A DNA stretch of 36,473 nt from a virus. Below are positions 7,160-15,800 of this stretch, one piece after another. The DNA is taken from IMG/VR virus record IMGVR_UViG_3300034374_006160, positions 1-36,473 of that record; one strand, written 5' to 3'. The notes under the pieces were generated by a model. The model did not search any database. It was given only the letters and a program-made list of their open reading frames with translations, and was not told where the DNA came from. Each line of letters starts with the position of its first letter. The stretch's first letter is position 1. Position numbers and translations under genes: made by a program.

Positions 7160-9129
7160 AACTCTCCCCAGAGCAGTCTAGCGCCCTTTCTCAGCTAGTG
7201 GTTGAGGCGCAGACCTCGTTTGAAGGCGTTACCACAGGTACTGCGCGTCTCATTAACGATCTTTACACGGGTCGAGATCCCTCCTCTGGCGCACAACTTC
7301 CCCTTGAAGGTGCGCCGTTTATGCCAACTGTAGACCCTGAGCGGGTCTCCTCCAACTGGAACTACCCGCAGATCGGGGCCAACCTCTTCCAGTCCCGCGC
7401 TCGGCAGTTGGTCACAGAGCTTGTCCCGGCAGTTCCCTCGTTTCATTGTGAGCCTCTGGTAGCTGAAGCCGCGCACCTTGTCGAGCAGCAAAACAAGCTG
7501 ATGGCATGGTCTACGCGGAACGGCAACCTGAAGCAAGCATCGCGTGATGCGGCTCTCTATGGTCTTCTAGGCTCCCACCTCGGTATGAAGGTGGTCGTAG
7601 ACAAGAACCATCCCCACCTAGAGAGTCGCATCAAGTGGCTGGCGATCCCCTCGTCGCACTGTGGTTACGAGCCGCAGCACAAGCGCTTCAAGTACCACAC
7701 CTACCAGTGCCAGTGGAAGGACATCCCCAAGGAGATGTACCCGGAGAGCTACCGGGGCAACCTAAAGCCTTGGGACATCGTGACTAAGACCGAAGTATTC
7801 CACGAAGGTTTTGAGTACGAGGGCAAGGGCTGCCCCATGTCGGTGTTCATCAACATGGGCGAAGGTCGCAAAGACCCGCAAGCCTATTCGGTTGGTAACG
7901 CCCCAGAGCTAGAGAAGAAGCCTCTGGGCGAGTATTGCGGCACGGTGGATCTCCCCGCCTGTCCGCTGTACATCGACAGCTTCCTCGACCCCGCCCCAGG
8001 CGAATATATTGCACCCCCCGAGTGCGCGTCGTGGATTCCCGTCATCCGCTCGATTCATGCCGACATCCGGCAGATCGAGAAGGAAGTTGGCCGGATCAAC
8101 AACATCGTCCTCTACGACAAGGAGGCGTTCGACCCGGATCACATTGCGACCGTTGCCACGAACCCCTCGGGCAACGAACTCTACCTCGCTGTAGACACCT
8201 CCCAGGCCACCAACTCGTTTGAACGGGACAACGGTGTCTCACACAAAATGCGCCCCGTCGAGCGCACCAGTGCCCTTGGTGAGCTTGTGACGGCCCTCCA
8301 GACGCACATGATGCTGCTGGACGAGGTGGTTGGCGCATCGCGCATGAATCTTGGCTTGCAGCAAGGCCCGCGCAAGTCGGCGGCGGAAGCATCCATCCTG
8401 GCGCAAGCCGGGTCACGCCGTTCGCGGGACCGCTTGTCGGTGATGGCTGACCTCTTTAGCGCGGCTGCCTGTGCGTCGTTTGCCTTCCAGCGCGATGCCT
8501 ACGGTAAGTCGGTCAAGTTCCCGACGCGCAGCGAACTCATCGAGGTCATCGAAGTGCCTGATGCAAAGGTCGCCCGGATGGCGTTCCGCGTCGAGGCCGT
8601 CGAGCTTGGCAACCTCTCCAAGCAGGGGCAACTGGAAACCCACAGTGCCTCCCTCACTCTGCTCGCTAACTTGCGCCAACAAGCGCCGGACTTGATTACC
8701 CCGGAGATCATTGTTTCGGAGGCGCGGAAAGCGCTGATGGCTTACGGCAATGTCGAGGCTGCGGATCGTCTGAAGTTGCCGCCGGATCGTGGCGGCCCGC
8801 TGGAGCGCATTCGCAACTTCATCTACGGCATCACCATCGAAATCCCGGTCTACCCTGAAGATGATCACGAAACTTACATCAGTGCTTATCAGCGTGAAAT
8901 CGCTATTGCCGCTACTAACGCGGTCGCTAGTGTCCCTGTGCAAGAAATCCAAGCCGCTCTTCAAAAGCATCAAGAGTTTGCTTCGCAGCGTCCCGCAATG
9001 GGTCAAGCGATTCCGCAATCGCCACTAAGCGGCTTCAACGCCAACGGTCAGCCGTCTAACGACATTCTTGCCGCTCTCCAGGGAGGGCAGACTCCTTTCT
9101 CTGATCCCTCTACTTTGACTCAGTTTTAA
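7153..9129 (+). CDS. Portal (head-tail connector) protein
   Basis: The 658-aa product sits directly after TerL and before scaffold and capsid, the classical portal position, and overlaps terL by 7 bases (GTGGTAA). Its sequence fits podovirus-type portals: an alpha-helical start, NWNYPQIGANLFQSRARQLV near residue 70, a mixed central wing region, EVGRINNIVLYDKEAFDP (about 310) and a long helical stem and crown region (RMNLGLQQGPRKSAAEASI, about 395). Gln/Ala-rich sequence closes the protein. Twelve copies normally form the ring through which DNA enters and leaves. The start is a GTG without visible Shine-Dalgarno, as for terL. The identification rests on position, size and overall pattern. Confidence 0.85.
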   Translation: MVKLSPEQSSALSQLVVEAQTSFEGVTTGTARLINDLYTGRDPSSGAQLPLEGAPFMPTVDPERVSSNWNYPQIGANLFQSRARQLVTELVPAVPSFHCEPLVAEAAHLVEQQNKLMAWSTRNGNLKQASRDAALYGLLGSHLGMKVVVDKNHPHLESRIKWLAIPSSHCGYEPQHKRFKYHTYQCQWKDIPKEMYPESYRGNLKPWDIVTKTEVFHEGFEYEGKGCPMSVFINMGEGRKDPQAYSVGNAPELEKKPLGEYCGTVDLPACPLYIDSFLDPAPGEYIAPPECASWIPVIRSIHADIRQIEKEVGRINNIVLYDKEAFDPDHIATVATNPSGNELYLAVDTSQATNSFERDNGVSHKMRPVERTSALGELVTALQTHMMLLDEVVGASRMNLGLQQGPRKSAAEASILAQAGSRRSRDRLSVMADLFSAAACASFAFQRDAYGKSVKFPTRSELIEVIEVPDAKVARMAFRVEAVELGNLSKQGQLETHSASLTLLANLRQQAPDLITPEIIVSEARKALMAYGNVEAADRLKLPPDRGGPLERIRNFIYGITIEIPVYPEDDHETYISAYQREIAIAATNAVASVPVQEIQAALQKHQEFASQRPAMGQAIPQSPLSGFNANGQPSNDILAALQGGQTPFSDPSTLTQF

Positions 9130-9145
9130 CCTTTTACTGTCCTCG

Positions 9146-9475
9146 ATGCCTAATAGCGAAGTCATTTACCGAACTAATGTCCTTGGATGCACTAAGTGTG
9201 GCTCAGGAATCGGTGGCGGCAAAAGCACTGACTGGTGCTGCTATGACTGTGGCGAACCGATGCCGGAGCGCCGAAACTACACGAAGACAGGTACTGGGGA
9301 CTGGGAGTCGTTTGAGATGTTCCAGTTGCACCCCAGTGACCCCCTGCGTAAGGAGGTCAACTCGATGTCCGATTACAAGGCTGCTTGCCGTGCGCGACAC
9401 CTTGACCCGGACACGCACCGTCCCACCGCTAGTAACCCTAAGTTCTACCAAGGGAATAACGGTAGCTGGGACTAA
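9146..9475 (+). CDS. Small zinc-ribbon protein, unrecognised
   Basis: The 109-aa product contains CTKC (Cys15, Cys18) and, after a Gly-rich loop, CCYDCG (Cys32, Cys35), a typical zinc ribbon. The rest is hydrophilic, with the helical segment SMSDYKAACRARH and no further motif. It lies between portal and scaffold, spaced 16 bases after the portal stop and lacking a visible ribosome site. Structural-block genes at this place sometimes encode head-assembly or minor virion proteins; no function can be assigned. Confidence 0.65.
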   Translation: MPNSEVIYRTNVLGCTKCGSGIGGGKSTDWCCYDCGEPMPERRNYTKTGTGDWESFEMFQLHPSDPLRKEVNSMSDYKAACRARHLDPDTHRPTASNPKFYQGNNGSWD

Positions 9476-9482
9476 CAATCAC

Positions 9483-9513
9483 CCAGGGAGCCATCCCGGT
9501 AAGCCCTGGTTTT
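9483..9513 (+). terminator. Weak terminator-like hairpin before the scaffold gene
   Basis: CCAGGG (9483-9488) can pair with CCCTGG (9504-9509) around a 15-base loop, followed directly by TTTT (9510-9513). The stem is short, so at most partial termination or a processing site is expected. The loop sequence GGTAAGCC reappears just before the scaffold ATG, as part of a local near-repeat beginning GGAGCC. Confidence 0.3.
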
Positions 9514-9536
9514 AAAGTGGAGCCGAAAGGTAAGCC

Positions 9537-10199
9537 ATGACCGAAGAAAACAACACCCCCGCCGAGGCAGCGCCTGTTGCCGAAGCAGCCCCCCAGAACC
9601 AAGCCCCTGTCGAGGAGCCGCAAGCGGTAAGCCTCAAGGATGCAGTCGAGGAGGGTATTAAGGCAGCCCCTAAGAAGGCAGCCGAAATCACTCAAACGCT
9701 TTCAGAGCAACTCACGCCAGAGCAACTCAAGCAAGTCGAAGCACTTGCAGAATCTAAAGCATCCCGCGCTGTGAACGAAGCGCTTGCTGCCGAACGCGAA
9801 CGCGCCAAATCCACCCCAGTGCTTTCTCAAGACGATGTGAAAGCTCAGGTAGACGAGGCTATTCGCTTGGAGCGTCAAGTCGCTGAGGCCCAGCGGCAAC
9901 TGGATCTCACCCTCGGAAGCCTTGGAGCGCCTGTTGGCTCCGAGAACTACAAGAAGGTGGAAGCCATCATTGCCGAAGGGCTACAGTCTGGGGCGATCTC
10001 TCACCAAGCACTCTTCAACGAGAACATGATTAAAGGTTTCGTTGCGGCGGCTGGTGTGGGAGAGGCTAAGGAGGAAGTTACTTTTCCTGGACTTGGTGTA
10101 CACGGTCGAGCCGAGAAGGTTAATACCGAAGGTGTGACCCCATACAATGTCCGAGAGAAGATGGAGCAAGCGATGGCCGAGGCGATGCGAAAGCGCTAA
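9537..10199 (+). CDS. Scaffolding protein
   Basis: The 220-aa product is acidic and Ala/Glu/Gln-rich, with a disordered N-terminus (EEPQAV, many Pro) followed by long helices (about residues 35-150) able to form coiled coils. It ends in a small basic helix (MEQAMAEAMRKR), the usual capsid-binding end of scaffolds. It lies directly before the major capsid gene, as in T7-like phages. The ATG is preceded by AAAGG with a 6-base gap. It is expected to guide prohead assembly and leave before or during packaging. No protease domain is visible. The call rests on position and composition. Confidence 0.83.
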   Translation: MTEENNTPAEAAPVAEAAPQNQAPVEEPQAVSLKDAVEEGIKAAPKKAAEITQTLSEQLTPEQLKQVEALAESKASRAVNEALAAERERAKSTPVLSQDDVKAQVDEAIRLERQVAEAQRQLDLTLGSLGAPVGSENYKKVEAIIAEGLQSGAISHQALFNENMIKGFVAAAGVGEAKEEVTFPGLGVHGRAEKVNTEGVTPYNVREKMEQAMAEAMRKR

Positions 10200-10234
10200 C
10201 AACTCCCTGTAATCCTTAAGGAGGATTAAGACAA

Positions 10235-11422
10235 ATGGCTTTTCCTGTTTCTGACACCCGCGAACTGGACACTCTGGTCACCTCGGCCATTGATACCATC
10301 AGCGGTAACCCTGCCAACCTCGTCAACGAGGGCGGCGAAAAACTCCTGGGCAAGCTGGCAAAGCGTGGCCGCATTTTCCGCGTGAACGACGCAGAGCGCG
10401 TTGAACACCCGGTCATGTACAGCACGGATGCCTCCGCTTGGGAAGCTAACCTTGGCGACCAGTACAGTGGTACTCCGACTTCGGGTACTACTCTTACTGC
10501 CACCCAGAACGAGGTTCTGACCAAGGCGCTGTTCGACATCGTGACCAAGACGAAGAACTTCAATGTTCCTCAGTCGATCATCGGTCGCGATAGCCAACTC
10601 GCCATGAGTGACATTGCCTACCTTGCACAGCGCATGGCAATGGAAACTTACGCGGAAGAGGAAGCTCTGCTGCTGCTGGGTCAAACCGACCTGACTGCTG
10701 GTGGCGACCTGAACCCGCTGGCTCCGTATCGCGGTGACAACGACTTCTTCAACCGTGGTGGCACTTCTACTTACGCAGACTTCGGCTCGATGTCGATGCT
10801 TGGTCTGTTCGATAGTGGCCGGGATACTGGCAGTCGTGGCCAAACTTTCGCTGGCATTGCGCCCAACGATGATACTGATTGGGAAGCCCAGTTGTTTACC
10901 GCTTCGAACGCCGCACCCTCCACCTCAGCCGAACTCGATCAGTTCCTTGCGGATGTTCAAGAAGCGATTATTCGCACGGACTTTGGTGGTATGGAGCGTC
11001 CGACTGACATCCTCTCGACCATCGACTGGTACAGCAAGTTCCTTGAGGCTCTCCGCTCCAAGGGTACGATCAACGACACCCTGATCCGTGACATGGGCGT
11101 TGGCCCGAACACTGAGATTCCGTTTGGCTCGGTGCTGGTTGACTACAGCCGTCACCTTGATGCGGATAACCAGTGGGATCTGACCGTTGGTAGCCCTGCT
11201 GCGGTTCACCCTGTCATGGGCCTGAACCTGAACTCCCTGCGTTGGAACCTTGTGGGTCAAACTACGGGCGTTGGTGCAGATGCGGGCTGGATTCAGCAGA
11301 AGTCGGAGATGGCTCCGCATCCGACGCTGACCAACTTCTTCAAGCGCCTGGAATACCGTAGCTGCTACTCGCTCGATAACGGTCGCCGCTCCCACTTCCT
11401 GATTAAGGGCTGGACTCTCTAA
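10235..11422 (+). CDS. Major capsid protein
   Basis: The 395-aa product follows the scaffold and has the strongest ribosome site in the window, AAGGAGGA at 10218-10225, 9 bases before the ATG, as expected for the most abundant virion protein. Features fitting an HK97-fold capsid protein are a helical N-terminus (SAIDTISGNPANLVNEGGE), a beta-rich E-loop-like region (EHPVMYSTDASAWEANLGD), a long spine helix (MSDIAYLAQRMAMETYAEEE), the segment FGGMERPTDILSTIDWYSKF and a beta-rich C-terminal part ending FLIKGWTL. No protease or propeptide site is obvious. Sequence alone does not give the subfamily. Confidence 0.87.
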   Translation: MAFPVSDTRELDTLVTSAIDTISGNPANLVNEGGEKLLGKLAKRGRIFRVNDAERVEHPVMYSTDASAWEANLGDQYSGTPTSGTTLTATQNEVLTKALFDIVTKTKNFNVPQSIIGRDSQLAMSDIAYLAQRMAMETYAEEEALLLLGQTDLTAGGDLNPLAPYRGDNDFFNRGGTSTYADFGSMSMLGLFDSGRDTGSRGQTFAGIAPNDDTDWEAQLFTASNAAPSTSAELDQFLADVQEAIIRTDFGGMERPTDILSTIDWYSKFLEALRSKGTINDTLIRDMGVGPNTEIPFGSVLVDYSRHLDADNQWDLTVGSPAAVHPVMGLNLNSLRWNLVGQTTGVGADAGWIQQKSEMAPHPTLTNFFKRLEYRSCYSLDNGRRSHFLIKGWTL

Positions 11423-11424
11423 GC

Positions 11425-12261
11425 ATGGTACTTGTCTCTACGATTCGTGACAATCTCTACAAGCGTCTGGGGATCACTTCTCCTTCGCAGCGCGAGACGG
11501 AGCGCGTCGAAGAGGCACTGTACGCGGGCATCGCCAGGGCTGTCGCTGACGGCATCCCTGGCCTTGCCCACTCTCTTATCACTGCCGAAACCTACGGTCA
11601 AAGCAGTGATGCGGTAGCGGCTGCGGGCCATAGTGCCAACACCGCCACCATCACCCTGGACGCAATCCCCACAGGGACTCGCTCCGGGGATCTCCTGAAG
11701 ATCGGTAGCGACATCTACACGGTGTTCTCCATCAGCGGCAGTGCCATTGATGTTGGAGCGCCCATCAAGGATCAGATTGCAGATGCTACTACCGTCACGG
11801 TCATCCACCGCACGGTCGAGCTTCCCAACACCGGCCCAGTGCTTCGGGTCTTTGACCTGACCAACGATCACGCCCTTGCCCATGAGCCTAGCGGGTTTGC
11901 TCGTTATGGTTTCAACCAGGGCACTCCGAAGGGTTACGAGATCACCTACGACCGTGACAACTCGGAGCTAGTCGTTGGGTTGTGGCCCGCGCCCGACAGT
12001 GCCACCCGGTTGGCTGTGGTGCAGTCGTTCGCCTGGGACAGCCTGACTACTGAAACCGATCTTCCGTTCCCCGCCAGTGCCCTGGAAGCCATCATGGAGC
12101 GAGCAATCGCTTGTTGGCGTTCTTGGCAAGTTGGCGGAGTTAGTCCTGCCGAACTTGAGGCAAGCCGCCAGAGCGTCAAGGATGCTGAGACTGGCCTCAA
12201 CCACGGCAGTACCCAACCGATTGTCCGTGATTCGCTGAGGGGCCGTGGCCGGAGACACTAA
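11425..12261 (+). CDS. Head-tail adaptor protein, probable
   Basis: The 278-aa product starts 3 bases after the capsid stop. Helical ends (TIRDNLYKRLGITSPSQRE near the start, ALEAIMERAIACWRSWQVGG about 215-235) flank a beta-rich centre (SGDLLKIGSDIYTVFSISGS). This helix-beta-helix arrangement and its place between capsid and nozzle genes match adaptor proteins (T7 gp11 role) that dock under the portal ring. The central beta insertion makes it longer than typical adaptors of about 200 residues. The basic tail RGRGRRH is coded in the overlap with the next gene. Motif-level evidence is weak, so the call is mostly positional. Confidence 0.6.
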   Translation: MVLVSTIRDNLYKRLGITSPSQRETERVEEALYAGIARAVADGIPGLAHSLITAETYGQSSDAVAAAGHSANTATITLDAIPTGTRSGDLLKIGSDIYTVFSISGSAIDVGAPIKDQIADATTVTVIHRTVELPNTGPVLRVFDLTNDHALAHEPSGFARYGFNQGTPKGYEITYDRDNSELVVGLWPAPDSATRLAVVQSFAWDSLTTETDLPFPASALEAIMERAIACWRSWQVGGVSPAELEASRQSVKDAETGLNHGSTQPIVRDSLRGRGRRH

Positions 12262-12817
12262 CTGCTGTTGCGATCTTACCCCGCATCCAGAGGACAAGCT
12301 CACCTGGACGGGAACAAGGGCTGCGGGTAAGCGTTACCAACTTATTCGTGACTCTTGTCATGTTGATTTCATAGAAGTCATGATCCACACTTCGACGGAA
12401 GTGGAGAGTGCTACTGTTCGGTTCTTTACTAGCGCTGAACCTGATGCTGGTACTCCAGACGGAGACGCTGACGAGAATGTTTGGCAGTTAACAGTCGGAA
12501 TGGCTGTTGGCAGCACGGCGTACACCCCGGAGTGCTTTGCTGGAATGTACTTCCGCAACGGTGTATTTGCTGAGATCGTATCCCCGGACAATAATGTCGA
12601 AGTAATCATCAACATCGTTTACTACGACAGGGCAAAATACACCCCAGCATTTCCTGAGCGGCCTTACGAGCGTCGAGTTCGTCTGTGGAACTGCTACAAC
12701 GACACGCCGTATGGTGACAACTTTGATGGCGGGTATCAGGGCGACGAATACTCTGATACTTCTACTGGTAACACGACTCCTGGCGAGATGCCGTCCACGC
12801 CGATTGGTGACATTTAA
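12245..12817 (+). CDS. Unrecognised small structural-block protein
   Basis: The 190-aa product begins at a GTG overlapping the adaptor gene by 17 bases, with GAGGGG just upstream. It opens with a Cys cluster (GDTNCCCDLTPHPED), is beta-rich through residues 25-130 (FIEVMIHTSTEVESATVRFF, VEVIINIVYYDRAKY) and ends in a Gly/Asp/Thr-rich, probably flexible tail (YGDNFDGGYQGDEYSD). A jelly-roll-like fold is conceivable. Its place between adaptor and nozzle-like genes suggests a neck or head-decoration component, but no family is recognised. Its TAA overlaps the next ATG (TAATG). Confidence 0.6.
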   Translation: MAGDTNCCCDLTPHPEDKLTWTGTRAAGKRYQLIRDSCHVDFIEVMIHTSTEVESATVRFFTSAEPDAGTPDGDADENVWQLTVGMAVGSTAYTPECFAGMYFRNGVFAEIVSPDNNVEVIINIVYYDRAKYTPAFPERPYERRVRLWNCYNDTPYGDNFDGGYQGDEYSDTSTGNTTPGEMPSTPIGDI

Positions 12818-15800
12818 TGCCTAACCCACGCCTCCGCATCGACCAACTCCCGATGCACCGCAGGGCATCGGCTCACGGGGCAGGGGAGGGTGTTGCCTAC
12901 GAACGCCGAGAGGTTGACCCCGATGCAGAGGAACTTTCTCGCCGCACGGGATCGACTCGCCAAGCACGGTTTAGCACTGCGCTTGGCTTTGTCGCAGAGC
13001 AAGAGGGTGCGCGTGTAGTTATCGACAACGAGTTCGACCTGACGGGCAACTGGTCGATTGCCTTCAGTGCTAATGTCGGAGATATCCTCGACACGACCGC
13101 CAGCGAATACTGGACGCTTGTGTTTGCCGGTGCAACTTCTTCGGCTGACGCGGATAACTCCATCCATATCTACCTGGATCGTAGCGGTTCGGACTACCAG
13201 ATCAACCTAGTTGTTACGGATAACAGCAGCGGTACCTACGCGGCGACCACCCCGTCTCAACTGACCGTCACTCCTGGAGATGATGTAGACTTTCTGATTA
13301 CTCGGTCGGGCAACACGATTACCCTGAATGTTGACACCTCCAGTGCTACGGTCGATGTGTCCGCTGCAACCCTGACGGGTATGGATGAGTGTCAGGTAGA
13401 ACTGCTGGGTAGCCACAAGGCAACCAACAAGGGCAAGGGCACTGCGCCCGTCCTCGACAACTTCCACATCTTCGGATCGGTTGTCACTACTGCTGTCTAC
13501 GGCGACCGAAGCCCTGGGTCGAGCTTTAGCATTCTCCCCTCTGACATTGGCGGCACGGCGTTCAGCCCCGCCAGCGCCAGTTACAATGTCTACCTCCATC
13601 CGTCGCCCCCGCAGCTACTCGGCAGCGCGGTAAACTTTAGCGGTTTTGGCGGCGCAGTTCGCGTACCGTTCCGCTCGATCTTTGAGCGTTACTTCCAGAC
13701 GCAAACCGAGGAGGTTGGCTCAAAGACTTTTGCGTTCCGTGTAGCTGGAACGGTCGAGTTCCTCGGTCTCACCAGTACGATCATCGACTTTGGATCTGAT
13801 ACCCCGCTGGCCTACCTTCGGCTGGATGCTGGTGTTGCCAAGTTCAAGTACGGTGATGTGGAAGTCAACAGCGCCCAGACTCTCACCAAGGGCAGTAGCT
13901 ACGAGATTTTCTGCGGGGTTGACGGCACGAATGTATTCATCTCGGTGGACGGCGAGGCTGTTGTCACCAGTGCCATCAGCGAGGTTCCGCGCCTTGAGCT
14001 TGAGCGCATCCCCGATCTGTACATTGGTAACGACGAAGATCCGACTGCGGACAAACACTACCACGGATCGCTGACCACCTTCCAGTTCTACGACTACGCG
14101 GCCAAAACTAGCTCTACTACGGCAGCCGCGCCTGTTGTTGATCTGGACTTTTCCGCAGACACGCTGCGGGACAAGGGGCCAAACCGCGTGGCGCTGGAGC
14201 AGATTTCCCATGCCACGACCGAAGGCCAGCCGCTCTACACGGATGGCCCTCTTGATGACCAAGACTTCCAAGCCGTGCAGCAGGAGGTCGTGCTTGGCCC
14301 CTCTGCGGTCGGATACACGGGCAAGTACGCCGCCCCCATCACATCAGACGCATCGAGTGTCCGTGCTGGCGACAGGGCGTACATCCACAGCGGCGACTAT
14401 GTTCATGTCCTGAACTCGGAGTTGTCGCAAATCCGACCGCTTGGCATCCCAGAGCCTGGGTCGGAAGTATCTTGTCGTAATGTTGGCGCTGGGGCGCTGG
14501 ATGGTGTGTACCAATACGGCTACCGCTACCAGTCCCAAGATGGAACTTACGGGCCGATGAAGCGCCTGAAGCCCCTGACCGCATTTTCCAACACTGGAGT
14601 GCTGGTGGGTTCGGGCGATGCTGCCGACGAGAACCGAGAGCTTGGTGAGTCCTACGGTAAGACCGACGAGTCTAGCGGTAGCCAAGAGTACTTCTCCATC
14701 ACCGACACGGCGGACGCAATCCACGGAGACATCGTCAGCGGCAGTAACGAGGATCTTAGTGTCGAGTCCTTCTTGGCCTTCCCCGACTTTGAAGACCTTG
14801 AGGAAACCGTATTTGACCGAGGTGTAACTGGCGACTTTACGGATGTCAACAGCTTTGGCATCCAGAGCGACACGGAGATCGACATTGACCCCAACAGCGA
14901 CTTCGCGCTGCAATGCTCCTTTAAGCTCGACATTAGCAACCTCAACGAAAACACCCTTGGCGAAAACAACCAGGGCATCTTCTCCCTTGGAACGCAGTCA
15001 GGTGGAGGCAAGACGCGCTCGTTCATGCTGTTCCTCAGCATCGACAGCGCCTACGCCACCAGTGCGCCTCGCATGGTTGCCGCTCGCGCAGTTGGGGATA
15101 AAGACAGTCGCTACAAGTACCTCATCTTCAACAACTCTGGCACTGAGGGGGATGACAGTAGCCTTTGGGTAGATGGAACCGAGTACACGGTCACGGCAGT
15201 CCGCGACGGCGACGATCTGATTGTCAATGTTTGGAACGGATCGACCTGGACGGAGTTTAGCGGCGGCGAGTTGGTCGGGTTCTTTGAAGGTTACAACGCA
15301 CCTACCCGCGTGTATGCCTTTAACGCATTCGGTGTAAAGACCGACTTTGAGCAGATCGCGGCGCTTCCTGCCACGGGTTGGAGTAACGGAACCTACGGCA
15401 CAAAAACTTATGGTACAGGGGCGTCTGGCAGAGAGGCCCGAAGAATCCACAACATGGACAGGGACGCTACCTTCTTCCACGCCCGTGCGTGGTCGAGGGC
15501 ATGGCCCACCGCAACTCTGCAAGCGGAAGCCAACAAGCGTTTTGCTGCGGTAGACGGTGCGCTGACCGACCGAGTTAAGTCTGATGTCGGCGTATTTGAC
15601 CAAGACCCGTCCGCAAATCCCAAGCAGTTCTTTGACAAGGCTGCTACGGTTTATTGGAAAACCTTTAAACAGGACGAGGATGATGGAAGTGGCACTGCTA
15701 GTGGGGACAAAAACCCTCCCAGCGCTGCCACGACTCAGGTAAAGGGCAGCCCCACCGAATACGACGGTGTAGTAATGACTGACAGCGGTATCCAGGATGT

